This document shows, one piece after another, positions 8,487-17,046 of a stretch of 44,296 bases of DNA (position 1 is its first letter; each line of letters opens with the position of its first letter). The DNA lies in NCBI GenBank assembly GCA_021201535.1, contig JAJQEU010000083.1:1-44296 (forward strand), given 5' to 3'. This DNA is from Clostridiales bacterium (GTDB lineage: Bacteria > Bacillota > Clostridia > Lachnospirales > Lachnospiraceae). A program made the translations under genes and the position numbers. The notes beneath the pieces were generated by a model that saw only the letters and a list, made by a program, of their open reading frames with translations, was not told where the DNA came from and made no database searches.

Positions 8487-10025
8487 ATGCATATCATATT
8501 TATTACCCCCGCAAGCGCCCTGCGCCGCTTTCCCGTATATCGTCTGGGGAGCCGTTTTTACGGTCACCCCAACGCCATCACCGGCCCGCTCATTCTCGGC
8601 GGCATTTTAAAAAAAGCCGGACACACCGTGGAAGTGTACGAAGAACTGAACGGAAAACTGCCGCTCTGGAAATGTCTGGAAAAAGCGGATGTTTTCAGTA
8701 TCTACACCATGACTTCGACCGCGCCGAGGGCATACGAACTGGCAGATATCATTCACGCCTGTTCCGACGCGAAAGTGATCATCGGCGGCATCCACGCCTC
8801 CGCGCTTCCGGAGGAAGCGGCAAAATATGCCGACCATGTCATCGTCGGCGAGGGAGAATCCGTCATTCTGGACGTTGTGGAAGGACGGCTGACAGATAAA
8901 ATTATCCGCTCCGTCACTCCGGAAGACCTGGATGCCCTGCCGCTGCCCGATTACAGCATTTTAAAAACGCCCTGTGACAGCGCGAACGTCATGACGACCC
9001 GCGGCTGCACGTACCGCTGTACCTTCTGTACCACCTCGCGGATGTTTGCCCCTTACCGGCAGCGCAGCGTAGACAGTGTGATTGATGAAATACGAACATA
9101 CAAAACCATGGGATTCCGGTATATGAATTTTGAGGATGACAACTTCACCGCGGACAAAGAACGGGCAAAAGAAATATGCCGCAGAATGATCGCGGAAAAT
9201 CTGATTTTCAAAGAAACATTTTTCTTCGGCCGCACCGACATGGCGGAAGACGAAGAGCTGATGAGCCTTCTGGAACAGGCTCATTTAAACCGCGTGCTCA
9301 TCGGCATTGAATCTCTGAACGAAACGGCGCTGGAACAGATACACAAGGGACAGCACAGGGACGACATCGTTCGCGCAGCGAAAGCCTGCCGGGAACATAA
9401 AATCCGTCTGATCGCGAGTATCGTTCTCGGCATCGATGCCGACAGCAGCGAGGACATACGAAAAGTCGTCCGGTTTGCCAGAGATCTCGACGCTTACCAG
9501 CTGCAGCCCGCCATCCTCACACCCTATCCGGGGACGCCGGTCTATCAGCAGTTTCAGGACGAAAATCGTATGCTCGTCCCCGACTGGGAGCAGTATGACA
9601 TGATGAACGTCACCTTTGAGCCCCGGAATATGAGTGCCTGGGAGCTGCAAAATGAATTTTATTATGCAGTCACATTTTTTTATGACATTTTTTCGTCATT
9701 TCGTATCGGAAAAATCTTCGGATGGGGATATATGGTGCGAAGGCTCGGGCTGGCATTTTTTGCCCGCGCCGGAGCCTTCGGTGCCAGGTTCGCCGCGGAC
9801 CACGCCGGACAAACATTCTATTACAAACTGAAACACGAAATCTATGAGACAGAAAAAGCCAGAACTGTTCCTGTCTTATATCTGCTCAAACAGAAACCGG
9901 CGGCAGTCAATGTACACTCCAGTGAAAACATCCCGTCTGACGGTATTCCGGATGAACAGCCGGACAATTACCAGCCTTCGTGGGAAGCCAGACAGCTGGC
10001 CGGACAACTGATTTACCGGCCGTGA
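8487..10025 (+). CDS. B12-binding domain radical SAM protein
   Basis: A 512-residue protein with an N-terminal cobalamin-binding-like Rossmann fold (residues ~1-140, VIIGGIHAS and VIVGEGE) followed by a radical SAM core. The iron-sulfur cysteines are C174, C178 and C181 in TRGCTYRCTFC, and IGIESLNE plus TPYPGTP are typical later core motifs. The N-terminal domain lacks the DxHxxG motif of base-off B12 binding, as in BchE/HpnJ-type proteins. The substrate is unknown. The C-terminal ~70 residues are less conserved in look and end inside a duplicated DNA segment. A strong ribosome site (GGAGG, 5 bases before ATG) fixes the start. The gene is monocistronic on the plus strand between two minus-strand blocks. 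Confidence 0.88.
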   Translation: MHIIFITPASALRRFPVYRLGSRFYGHPNAITGPLILGGILKKAGHTVEVYEELNGKLPLWKCLEKADVFSIYTMTSTAPRAYELADIIHACSDAKVIIGGIHASALPEEAAKYADHVIVGEGESVILDVVEGRLTDKIIRSVTPEDLDALPLPDYSILKTPCDSANVMTTRGCTYRCTFCTTSRMFAPYRQRSVDSVIDEIRTYKTMGFRYMNFEDDNFTADKERAKEICRRMIAENLIFKETFFFGRTDMAEDEELMSLLEQAHLNRVLIGIESLNETALEQIHKGQHRDDIVRAAKACREHKIRLIASIVLGIDADSSEDIRKVVRFARDLDAYQLQPAILTPYPGTPVYQQFQDENRMLVPDWEQYDMMNVTFEPRNMSAWELQNEFYYAVTFFYDIFSSFRIGKIFGWGYMVRRLGLAFFARAGAFGARFAADHAGQTFYYKLKHEIYETEKARTVPVLYLLKQKPAAVNVHSSENIPSDGIPDEQPDNYQPSWEARQLAGQLIYRP

Positions 10026-10089
10026 AAAACCGTCTTCACCGTGAGGCGGTCTCAGACCGACAACTGATTTCCCGGCTGTGAAACCGTCT
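10003..10089 (+). repeat. Tandem duplication spanning the radical SAM stop codon
   Basis: Positions 10003-10035 and 10059-10089 are imperfect direct copies with a 56-base offset; each contains GACAACTGATTT, then CCGG and GTGAAA, then CCGTCT. The first copy encodes the last codons and stop of the radical SAM gene; the second lies wholly in the convergent intergenic space. The linker allows a small hairpin (about 10029-10051) that, on the minus strand, is followed by TTTTT and may terminate telA. Confidence 0.7.
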
Positions 10090-10104
10090 CAGGCCGCGTA
10101 TCCA

Positions 10105-11268
10105 TCATCTCTTCGTCTGAATCTCCAGGAGCTTGTTCTTCAGCTCCGTCTCGATCCGGATCATCTCCTGCTCCGCCGCCCGTCTCTTCTCACGGCCCTC
10201 GCTCTGGATCTGCATCACCTCGTCGAAGGTCGAGATCAGCGACTCGTTCGTATGCTGGAGCGTCTCAATATCGACGATACCTCGCTCAGACTCCTTCGCC
10301 GTCTCGATCGTCGCCGTCTTCAGAATATCCGCATTCTTTCTGAGCAGCTCGTTTGTCATATCCGTCACTTCGCGCTGCGCCTTAGCCGCCTGGTTCGAAT
10401 GCTCGATGCCGAGAGTCAGCACCATCTGGCTCTTCCAGAGCGGAATCGTATTGACGATCGTAGACTGAATCTTCTCCGCCATCAGTGTATCGTTATTCTG
10501 AACAAGGCGAATCTGCGGGGCCGTCTGGATACTGATGATGCGGGTCAGCTCCAGATCATGCAGCTTCTTCTCAAACCGCTCGCATTTATTCTCCAGATCC
10601 TTCGCCGCCTGTGCGTCCTCAGGCAGGTTGGAACGTCTGGCCTTCTCCACCGCCTCCGCGAGCTCACCGGCACGAAACTCCTCGAGCTTCTTTTTGCCGG
10701 CCAGAATGTACATGGATAATTCCTTAAAATACGTCAGGTTCACCTCATACATCTTGTCCATCACCGCAATATCCTTCAGCAGCAGCTGCTGATGATTCTC
10801 CAATGCGGTGCAGACGGCAGTCACATTCGTCTCCGCTTTGGCGTATTTTGCCTTCATAGCCGTCGCTTTGTTCGACGATTTCTTAAAAAATCCTTTAAAT
10901 CCCTTTTCGTTCTCCTCGATCTCAAAGCTTTTTAACTCCGTCACGAGAGATGACAGCATATTGCCCACCTCGCCGAGATCCTTGGTACGGACATTTTTCA
11001 GCGCCGTCTCGGAAAAGTCCGCCATCTTTTTCTGAGTGCCCACGCCGTACTGCAGGATTGCCTGAGAATTATGAATATCTATCTTTTTTGAAAAATCATC
11101 CACCATCTTCAGTTCTTCCGGCGTCAGGTTATTCTCCGAAAAAGCGGCATCCGCCGCCACCTCCGTCCCGGCCATGTCGCCCGCGGCCACCGGAAGCTCC
11201 TGCGCATCCGGCACTGTGTCAAAAGATAACGTCGGTGTTGTGGTATAATCCTTTAAATCTACGCTCAT
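10105..11268 (-). CDS. telA: TelA/YaaN family toxic-anion-resistance-like protein
   Basis: A 387-residue, mostly helical cytoplasmic protein of the TelA family (PF05816): an acidic N-terminal segment, then long helices with the conserved stretch around LVQNNDTLMAEKIQ and TIPLWKSQMVLTLG, where family conservation is strongest. TelA was named for tellurite resistance in other bacteria. In Firmicutes (B. subtilis yaaN) it sits beside xpaC, as it does here 102 bases downstream, and its real role is probably envelope stress or metal/ion tolerance. A strong ribosome site (AAGGAGG, 8 bases before ATG) sets the start. It likely shares the xpaC promoter. Confidence 0.92.
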   Translation of the reverse strand: MSVDLKDYTTTPTLSFDTVPDAQELPVAAGDMAGTEVAADAAFSENNLTPEELKMVDDFSKKIDIHNSQAILQYGVGTQKKMADFSETALKNVRTKDLGEVGNMLSSLVTELKSFEIEENEKGFKGFFKKSSNKATAMKAKYAKAETNVTAVCTALENHQQLLLKDIAVMDKMYEVNLTYFKELSMYILAGKKKLEEFRAGELAEAVEKARRSNLPEDAQAAKDLENKCERFEKKLHDLELTRIISIQTAPQIRLVQNNDTLMAEKIQSTIVNTIPLWKSQMVLTLGIEHSNQAAKAQREVTDMTNELLRKNADILKTATIETAKESERGIVDIETLQHTNESLISTFDEVMQIQSEGREKRRAAEQEMIRIETELKNKLLEIQTKR

Positions 11269-11370
11269 AGTTACGCCCTCCTTTTATATACCAAACCGGA
11301 AACCGGCACACGATTCTGCCTGAATTCCGTCACATCATGATTTAACCATATTAATCTGAATTTTTCTGTG

Positions 11371-12552
11371 TTATTTTTTGAAAGCATCCTCTTTCAGTCC
11401 GTCCTGCGCCAGAACCGTGTGCAGAACGGAAATATCTGAAGAAATATCCCAGGCCTTATCCTCAAACAGGCTGTCCAGAAGCTTCTCAAAAGCAACATTT
11501 AACGTATCGACAGCTTCCTCAATCTCATGCTTGGCAGAGGAAATATTCTCTCCCGCCACAGGCTGACGGTCCATCTCCTGATAAGTGTCCAGCAGCTTCT
11601 TTGTCGTCGGCAGATAATAACTCATCAGCTTATCCAGATCTGACGCCACCTCCGGGTGCGCCCGAACCACGTCAAAAATACGCGCCACTACATGCTCCAT
11701 CTGATCCAGCTTTGCCGAGAACTCTGCCCCCGGGATGCGTTCATTGCTCTCGTGGATATGACGGATGTACTCCTCGCCCTTCTCGATCAGTCTGCGGCAC
11801 TCCGGAGAAAGTCCGTCGTCCTTACGTTTCGCCTCGTCCGCCTGCCGCTGCACCTCGGCAGCCTGCCGTTCACGGGCCGTATAATCACTTTTCGCAGACA
11901 AATAGGACTGATACGCCTCATCCGACAGGATCAGATAATGCTGGTCCTCATCCACATGTGCCTGAAAAAACCAGTGCATCTCAATCATTTTCAGCAGATC
12001 CCGCGTCGTATATTCCAGAGACTTGCCGATACAGTTCGCCAGTTCCCGGATCGGAATATTGAGGCTGTGCTGTATGACCCGGAGATATCTCCTGTAACGG
12101 CTCAGCAGCCCCAGCCTGACGCGGCCGCGAACCGCCGGCACCAGAGCCAGAACCGTCAGAACGGCAAAAAAGATCATTCCGGCCAGCGCCGGAACCCCTC
12201 CTGACAGGACCACGATCAGAAACACGATAAAACAAATCCCGAAAACGACCGTAAGTATCGAACCGAACACGCACATCAGAATACTGGAGACCCTGCCCCG
12301 CGGACGGGTTTCATATAAAGAGGTCACCGGTGATGTTCTCCGGCCGGCATTCTGATCTGTCTGATACACTGAACGCTGCTGAGCCGACTGTCCCTGATGT
12401 CTCCCGCCGGCCGGGCCCCTGACTGTATCAATCGTATCATTAATAATATTCCCGATCGACCGGCTCAGATTCGTAAAATCACCATAGTAAATCGCGTCAT
12501 CCACTGTGTCTTTGATCTGTCGACCGATATTGTCCCAATTATTCTCGCTCAT
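11371..12552 (-). CDS. xpaC: XpaC-family membrane protein
   Basis: A 393-residue protein of the XpaC family (PF10112, historically linked to hydrolysis of 5-bromo-4-chloroindolyl phosphate). Order: a polar, Gln/Arg-rich N-terminal 90 residues, two adjacent membrane helices (~92-140; SILMCVFGSILTVVFGICF and GMIFFAVLTVLALVPAV), a winged-helix-looking segment, and a C-terminal helical region rich in charge. The ATG at 12552 is chosen because TATGGAGT lies just before it; the open frame continues 71 codons upstream, but that stretch contains the probable promoter and no ribosome site. It precedes telA, the usual pairing in Firmicutes. Confidence 0.88.
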   Translation of the reverse strand: MSENNWDNIGRQIKDTVDDAIYYGDFTNLSRSIGNIINDTIDTVRGPAGGRHQGQSAQQRSVYQTDQNAGRRTSPVTSLYETRPRGRVSSILMCVFGSILTVVFGICFIVFLIVVLSGGVPALAGMIFFAVLTVLALVPAVRGRVRLGLLSRYRRYLRVIQHSLNIPIRELANCIGKSLEYTTRDLLKMIEMHWFFQAHVDEDQHYLILSDEAYQSYLSAKSDYTARERQAAEVQRQADEAKRKDDGLSPECRRLIEKGEEYIRHIHESNERIPGAEFSAKLDQMEHVVARIFDVVRAHPEVASDLDKLMSYYLPTTKKLLDTYQEMDRQPVAGENISSAKHEIEEAVDTLNVAFEKLLDSLFEDKAWDISSDISVLHTVLAQDGLKEDAFKK

Positions 12553-12650
12553 ATTTACTCCATACCCTGTAATGACACTGCATTGGCGAATCCGGCACAT
12601 TCTCCCACCCGCCGGGGGAAAATAAGCCTGCCCGTTCTGTTTACGTAGAC

Positions 12651-12679
12651 ATTCTAGCACTTTTCTCAGTAAAAAGGAA
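12651..12679 (-). promoter_or_regulatory. Putative xpaC-telA promoter with extended -10
   Basis: The minus strand carries TGCTAGAAT, an extended -10, at 12651-12659. The -35 position at 17-bp spacing is poor (TTCCTT). A 16-base stretch through this -10 is almost identical to that of the thl promoter, which supports its use. The leader to the xpaC ATG is about 90 bases. Confidence 0.4.
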
Positions 12680-12770
12680 GACTTTCTTATCGAATCACGA
12701 TTCAAACCAGTAAACGGCAAATATTTTTGACGTTTACTATAATCCCGACCAACAGCAGGCTGCACACTAT

Positions 12771-12809
12771 AAAAAACCCCCGTGCCGCATGATTTCGCAA
12801 CACGAGGGT
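12771..12809 (-). terminator. Intrinsic terminator after etfA
   Basis: A GC-rich hairpin on the minus strand (arms about 801-809 and 776-784 of the 12 kb block, one mismatch, with further inner pairs) is followed by six T (12771-12776). It ends the hbd-bcd-etfB-etfA transcript 40 bases after the etfA stop. Confidence 0.8.
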
Positions 12810-12848
12810 CTTCATATAATATTTCTTAAGTCATAAAGTCATGTGATT

Positions 12849-13910
12849 TTATTTATTAGCGATAGCCTTCTGAATCTCCTCCGTCAGCAGCGGCACGATC
12901 TTGTTCAGATCGCCGACGATGCCGTAATCCGCGACATCGAAAATAGGCGCATCTTCATCCTTATTGATCGCGATGATAATGTCTGCCTCCTCCATGCCGG
13001 CCACATGCTGAATGGCGCCGGAGATACCGATGGCAAAGTATACATTCGGGCGGACCGTCTTGCCGGTCTGTCCCACCTGCAGATCCTTCGGCTTCCAGCC
13101 GCTGTCCACAACCGCACGGGAGCAGGACACTGTACCGCCCACAACTGCGGCCAGTTCCTCAAGAATCTTAAAGTTCTCCGGAGAACCGACACCGCGGCCG
13201 CCGGACACGAGGATCTTGGCATCCTGGATATCAACGACATCCGCAACGTTCTTCACGATGTCGAGAATCTCGACATATTTCTTATCGGGTGTGAAGCCGG
13301 GGTTGTACTCGACCACGTCCGCTTTCGCATCTGCGATGGGCTCGTTCTTCTGCATAACACCCGGGCGGACAGTCGCCATCTGCGGACGGTTGTCCGGGCA
13401 GGCGATCGTCGCGATGGTGTTGCCGCCGAATGCGGGACGGGTCATGAGCAGCTGATTGTGTTTCTGCTCCTTGCCCGGCATCGCCACCAGCGGGAAATCA
13501 CCGATATCCAGAGATGTACAGTCTGCGGTCAGACCGGTCTTCACACGAGCGGACACACGGGGGCCGAGATCGCGGCCGATCGCCGTAGCGCCCACCAGCA
13601 TGATCTCCGGCTTAAACTCATTAATTACGGAAGCCAGCGCATGCGTGTAAGGCTCTGTGCGGTATACCTCCAGCTCCTTGTCGTCCACTACAATCACCTT
13701 GTCCGCGCCGTAAACGGCGAGCTGATCCGCGAGATCCTTTACATTGTAGCCGATCAGAACTGCGGCCACCTTCTGGCCCAGATCGTCTGCAAGGTCTTTG
13801 GCTTTGCCCAGCAGCTCAAACGCGATCGGGCTGATTTCATTATCTACCTGCTGAGCGAATACATATACGTCTTTGTACTGCTCGATTAAGGATTGTTCCA
13901 TTGCTGCCAT
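12849..13910 (-). CDS. etfA: Electron transfer flavoprotein alpha subunit
   Basis: A 353-residue EtfA. The C-terminal FAD-binding domain shows the family signature: SGGRGVGSPENF (~215-226), GQTGKTV, then YFAIGISGAIQHVAGM and AINKDEDAPIFDVADYGIVGD. The N-terminal half forms the domain shared with EtfB. In clostridial butyrate formation the EtfAB dimer works with butyryl-CoA dehydrogenase and can bifurcate electrons from NADH to crotonyl-CoA and ferredoxin. Last gene of the operon, 19 bases after etfB. AAGGAG 9 bases before the ATG at 13910 supports that start, and a terminator follows. Confidence 0.97.
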   Translation of the reverse strand: MAAMEQSLIEQYKDVYVFAQQVDNEISPIAFELLGKAKDLADDLGQKVAAVLIGYNVKDLADQLAVYGADKVIVVDDKELEVYRTEPYTHALASVINEFKPEIMLVGATAIGRDLGPRVSARVKTGLTADCTSLDIGDFPLVAMPGKEQKHNQLLMTRPAFGGNTIATIACPDNRPQMATVRPGVMQKNEPIADAKADVVEYNPGFTPDKKYVEILDIVKNVADVVDIQDAKILVSGGRGVGSPENFKILEELAAVVGGTVSCSRAVVDSGWKPKDLQVGQTGKTVRPNVYFAIGISGAIQHVAGMEEADIIIAINKDEDAPIFDVADYGIVGDLNKIVPLLTEEIQKAIANK

Positions 13911-13929
13911 TGTTCATCTCTCCTTTCTC

Positions 13930-14718
13930 TTAAAGACCGCACACATGCTTCTCTGTCATCTTGCCGATCAGATATGCGACAGACTCTTCTGTGTCGAGGT
14001 TTACTTTTTCTCCGGCACCCTTGCGAACCTTATCGGATGCTTTTGCGATCTTCGTCGGAGAACCGGAAAGACCGATATTGGAATCATCCAGACCAACCAG
14101 ATCTGCTCTGCCCCATGTCGTGATCTCTGCCTCGCACGCGTCAAAAATGCCGCCCGGCGTCATATATCTGGGCTCATTCAGCTCGGAAAGGCAGGTGATC
14201 AGGCAGGGCATCTGTGCCTTTACAATGTGGTATCTGTCGTCATACTGACGCTGAACAACTACAGAATCGCCCTCGATCTTAATATCCTGCGCATAAGAGA
14301 TCACCGGAATATCCAGATGCTCGGAGATCTGCGGACCAACCTGCGCGGTGTCGCCGTCGATTGCCTGACGTCCGGTGATGATCAGGTCATAGTCCAGTTT
14401 GCGGATACCGGCAGCGATAGTAGAAGAGGTCGCCCAGGTATCGGCGCCGCCGAGTACGCGGTCTGTGATCAGAATGCCTTTGTCTGCTCCCATGGCTATG
14501 GCCTCTCGAAGCACATCCGCAGCCTTCGGCAGACCCATGGTCACAACGGTCACTTCCGCGCCATACTGGTCTTTTAATCTCAGAGCCGCCTCAACGCCTG
14601 CCTTGTCATCCGGGTTCATAATGGTCAGCATCGCCGCTCTGTTCAGGGTTCCGTCCGGATTGAACTGAACTCCGCCTGCCGTATCAGGTACCTGTTTTAT
14701 ACAAACAATAACTTTCAT
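13930..14718 (-). CDS. etfB: Electron transfer flavoprotein beta subunit
   Basis: A 262-residue EtfB, the normal family length. It starts MKVIVCIKQVPDT and contains ITGRQAIDGDTAQVGPQ, the loop that contacts nucleotide/FAD, and LSELNEPRYMTPGGIFDA near the C-terminus. It is 13 bases after bcd and 19 before etfA, so the three are one transcript. An AGGAGG site 9 bases before the ATG sets the start. The placement directly behind bcd is that of clostridial Bcd-Etf complexes, which makes a bifurcating role likely, though this is inferred from context rather than from a tested residue. Confidence 0.97.
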   Translation of the reverse strand: MKVIVCIKQVPDTAGGVQFNPDGTLNRAAMLTIMNPDDKAGVEAALRLKDQYGAEVTVVTMGLPKAADVLREAIAMGADKGILITDRVLGGADTWATSSTIAAGIRKLDYDLIITGRQAIDGDTAQVGPQISEHLDIPVISYAQDIKIEGDSVVVQRQYDDRYHIVKAQMPCLITCLSELNEPRYMTPGGIFDACEAEITTWGRADLVGLDDSNIGLSGSPTKIAKASDKVRKGAGEKVNLDTEESVAYLIGKMTEKHVCGL

Positions 14719-14731
14719 GAATTCATTCCTC

Positions 14732-15898
14732 CTACTTCAACAGATTTGCAGAAATAACCATACGCTGAACCTCGCTGGTTCCCTCGTAGATCTCTGTAAT
14801 CTTGGCATCACGCATCATGCGCTCCACATCGTACTCTCTGATATAACCGTAGCCGCCATGCAGCTGAACACACTTGGTCGTAACCTCCATGGCAACCTCT
14901 GCCGCCATCAGCTTCGCCTGAGCCGCCTCTACGGAATAAGAAATCTTAGCGCCTGCCTGATATTCATCCTTTTTGAGCGCCGCCTTGTAAACCATCAGCT
15001 GCGCCGCCTCAACCTTCGTTGCGAGGTCGGCCAGCACGAACTGCGTGTTCTGGAACTGAGCGATGCTTCTGCCGAACTGCTTTCTCTCCTTTACATAGGC
15101 GATGGTTGCTTCCAGCGCGCCTTCTGCCAGACCGAGCGCCTGAGCGGCGATTCCGATCCGTCCGCCATCCAGCGTATGCATCGCGATACCGAAGCCCTTG
15201 CCCTTCTGTCCGAGGAGGTTCTCCTTCGGGATACGGCAGTCTGTAAAGATCAGCTCATAGGTGGAAGAACCACGGATACCCATCTTCTTTTCCTTGACAC
15301 CGAAGGTGAATCCCGGCGTGCCCTTCTCAACAATGAAAGCAGAAATCTCTTTCTGTACTCTGCCGCGCTTCTCAACCTTGCCGGTCACGGCGATCACGAT
15401 ATATACGTCCGCCTCTTTACCGTTGGTGATAAAGCACTTGGAACCGTTGATCACCCACTCGTCGCCGTCTAAAACCGCCTTGGTCTGCTGTCCCTGCGCG
15501 TCAGTACCTGCACCCGGCTCGGTCAGACCGAAAGCGCCGAGCTTTTTGCCGGTAGCCAGATCCGGGATATATTTTTCCTTCTGCTCCTTCGTGCCATAGG
15601 TCAGAATCGGGTCAATGCACAGGGAAGTGTGTGCGGAAACAATCACGCCTGTCGTGCCGCAGACCTTGGATAACTCCTCCACACACATCGCATAGGTCAG
15701 GATATCGCAGCCCTGTCCGCCGTACTCCTTCGGAACCGGGATGCCCAGAAAACCGTATTTCGCCATTTTTTCGACGGTCTCTCTCGGGAATCTCTCCTCC
15801 TCATCCACTTCCTGCGCAAGAGGTTTTACTTCATTCTCAGCGAATTCTTTGAAAAGGCTTCTGGCCATTTCATGCTTCTTACTTAATCCGAATTCCAT
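14732..15898 (-). CDS. bcd: Butyryl-CoA dehydrogenase (short-chain acyl-CoA dehydrogenase)
   Basis: A 388-residue FAD-dependent acyl-CoA dehydrogenase that reduces crotonyl-CoA to butyryl-CoA. Visible motifs: the FAD/substrate loop [11 protein letters not shown] (~132-142), [21 protein letters not shown], and IYEGTSEVQ near the C-terminus, whose first Glu is the catalytic base at about residue 372, as in short-chain acyl-CoA dehydrogenases. The frame is open five codons upstream, but GGAGG lies 8 bases before the ATG at 15898, inside that extension, so 15898 is the start. It lies 25 bases after hbd and 13 before etfB. Confidence 0.96.
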   Translation of the reverse strand: MEFGLSKKHEMARSLFKEFAENEVKPLAQEVDEEERFPRETVEKMAKYGFLGIPVPKEYGGQGCDILTYAMCVEELSKVCGTTGVIVSAHTSLCIDPILTYGTKEQKEKYIPDLATGKKLGAFGLTEPGAGTDAQGQQTKAVLDGDEWVINGSKCFITNGKEADVYIVIAVTGKVEKRGRVQKEISAFIVEKGTPGFTFGVKEKKMGIRGSSTYELIFTDCRIPKENLLGQKGKGFGIAMHTLDGGRIGIAAQALGLAEGALEATIAYVKERKQFGRSIAQFQNTQFVLADLATKVEAAQLMVYKAALKKDEYQAGAKISYSVEAAQAKLMAAEVAMEVTTKCVQLHGGYGYIREYDVERMMRDAKITEIYEGTSEVQRMVISANLLK

Positions 15899-15923
15899 TA
15901 TTATTTCCTCCATATATTATTGT

Positions 15924-16763
15924 TTACTTGCTGTAATCATAGAAGCCGATACCGGTCTTGCAGCCGAGCTTGCCCGCGCGTACCATCTTCCGGAGCAGCG
16001 GCGCCGGACGGTATTTCGTATCACCTGTCTCCGCATAGATCACTTCCATGATCGCAAGGCAGATATCCAGGCCGATGTAGTCGCCGAGCTGCAGCGGACC
16101 CATCGGATGGTTCGCTCCCAGCTTCATGGCAGCATCTATATCCTCTACACTTGCAACACCCGCTTCAAGCACACATATACCCTCGTTGATCATCGGAACA
16201 AGGATACGGTTTACGACAAAGCCGGCCGCTTCCTTCACCTGAACCGGCGTCTTGCCGATCTCTTTGGAGATCTCAATAATCTGATCACGAAGCTCATCCG
16301 GCGTGTTCTCACCCTGAATCACCTCGATCAGCTTCATGACCGGTGCCGGATTAAAGAAATGCATACCGATCACCGGGCGATCCAGTCCCGCGCCGATTTC
16401 CGTAATAGAAAGAGACGATGTGTTTGATGCAAAAATGCAGCCGTCCGGAACAATGTCCTGCAGCTCCTTAAATGTCTGCTTCTTTACATCCATCACTTCC
16501 AGTGCCGCCTCCACGATCAGGTCCGCCTCTGTGCAGATGTCCTTCGTGCCGGTAGTAATCTTCGCCAGAACAGCATCAGCAGCCGCCTGCTCCATCTTAC
16601 CCTTTGCGATCCGTTTCTCAAAACCCTTCGCGATCTTGTTCTTGCCTTTTGCCGCAAGCTCGTCATTGATATCACACAGATATACCTCATATCCTTCTGT
16701 CTGCGCAAAAGCCTGGGCAATGCCTGAACCCATCGTACCGGCTCCGATAACTCCAACCTTCAT
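15924..16763 (-). CDS. hbd: 3-hydroxybutyryl-CoA dehydrogenase
   Basis: A 279-residue NAD(P)-dependent enzyme that reduces acetoacetyl-CoA to 3-hydroxybutyryl-CoA. The Rossmann motif is GAGTMG at 7-12; SNTSSLSI and the catalytic His135 in [17 protein letters not shown] follow, and the C-terminal domain contains [10 protein letters not shown] and [12 protein letters not shown]. First gene of the hbd-bcd-etfB-etfA operon, with AAGGAGG 9-10 bases before the ATG. The -10-like TATAAT about 28-33 bases upstream has only a weak -35. No crotonase gene stands between thl and hbd, where several relatives carry it. Confidence 0.96.
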   Translation of the reverse strand: MKVGVIGAGTMGSGIAQAFAQTEGYEVYLCDINDELAAKGKNKIAKGFEKRIAKGKMEQAAADAVLAKITTGTKDICTEADLIVEAALEVMDVKKQTFKELQDIVPDGCIFASNTSSLSITEIGAGLDRPVIGMHFFNPAPVMKLIEVIQGENTPDELRDQIIEISKEIGKTPVQVKEAAGFVVNRILVPMINEGICVLEAGVASVEDIDAAMKLGANHPMGPLQLGDYIGLDICLAIMEVIYAETGDTKYRPAPLLRKMVRAGKLGCKTGIGFYDYSK

Positions 16764-16825
16764 GAAAATGTACCTCCTTAAAAAATATATGATAATTATA
16801 GAATACCTAAACCCGAAGCGAATCC

Positions 16826-16853
16826 TCGTTATTATTTTATCGTTATTATTTTA
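16826..16853 (+). repeat. 14-bp tandem repeat upstream of hbd
   Basis: TCGTTATTATTTTA occurs twice head to tail with no mismatch (16826-16839, 16840-16853). It lies between the thl terminator and the probable hbd -10 element, in the place of an upstream activator or repressor site. Confidence 0.75.
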
Positions 16854-16868
16854 ACTAATAACCGTTCG

Positions 16869-16897
16869 AAAAAAGCTCCGTCTAGCGGAGCTTTTTT
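16869..16897 (-). terminator. Intrinsic terminator between thl and hbd
   Basis: A perfect 12-bp inverted repeat with a 5-base loop: AAAAAAGCTCCG, TCTAG, then CGGAGCTTTTTT. The flanking A/T tracts make it able to work in both directions. It closes the thl transcript about 150 bases after the stop codon. Confidence 0.9.
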
Positions 16898-16937
16898 CTA
16901 TCTACGAAAGTCTTGGTTGTCTAATATCCTGTCATTC

Positions 16938-16989
16938 GGGTGTGCAAGCACCCCCGCCTGACAGTCTATTGACAACACTTTCATAGTAA
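16938..16989 (-). repeat. 3' repeat element, copy B, downstream of thl
   Basis: Second copy of the element at 1-56. The 26-base block 16964-16989 differs at one base from 31-56. Beside it lies a hairpin around TGCAAGCA (GGGTG at 16938-16942 with CACCC at 16949-16953), enclosed by a wider CTGTCA/TGACAG pairing. On the minus strand it begins 57 bases after the thl stop codon, almost the same distance as copy A from its gene. Confidence 0.65.
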
Positions 16990-17046
16990 GTCACACCGGA
17001 TTCATCATCAGCTATGTATATCCATTGTATAAGTATAAAGAGAGAA

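Noticed and set aside
12553-12765. N-terminal extension of XpaC by 71 codons
   Set aside because: It covers the probable promoter; GGAG precedes the ATG at 12552.
12843-13889. 348-codon plus-strand frame opposite etfA, and similar long frames opposite hbd, bcd and accDA
   Set aside because: They mirror conserved coding sequence with strong codon bias; no family motif is visible in the translations.
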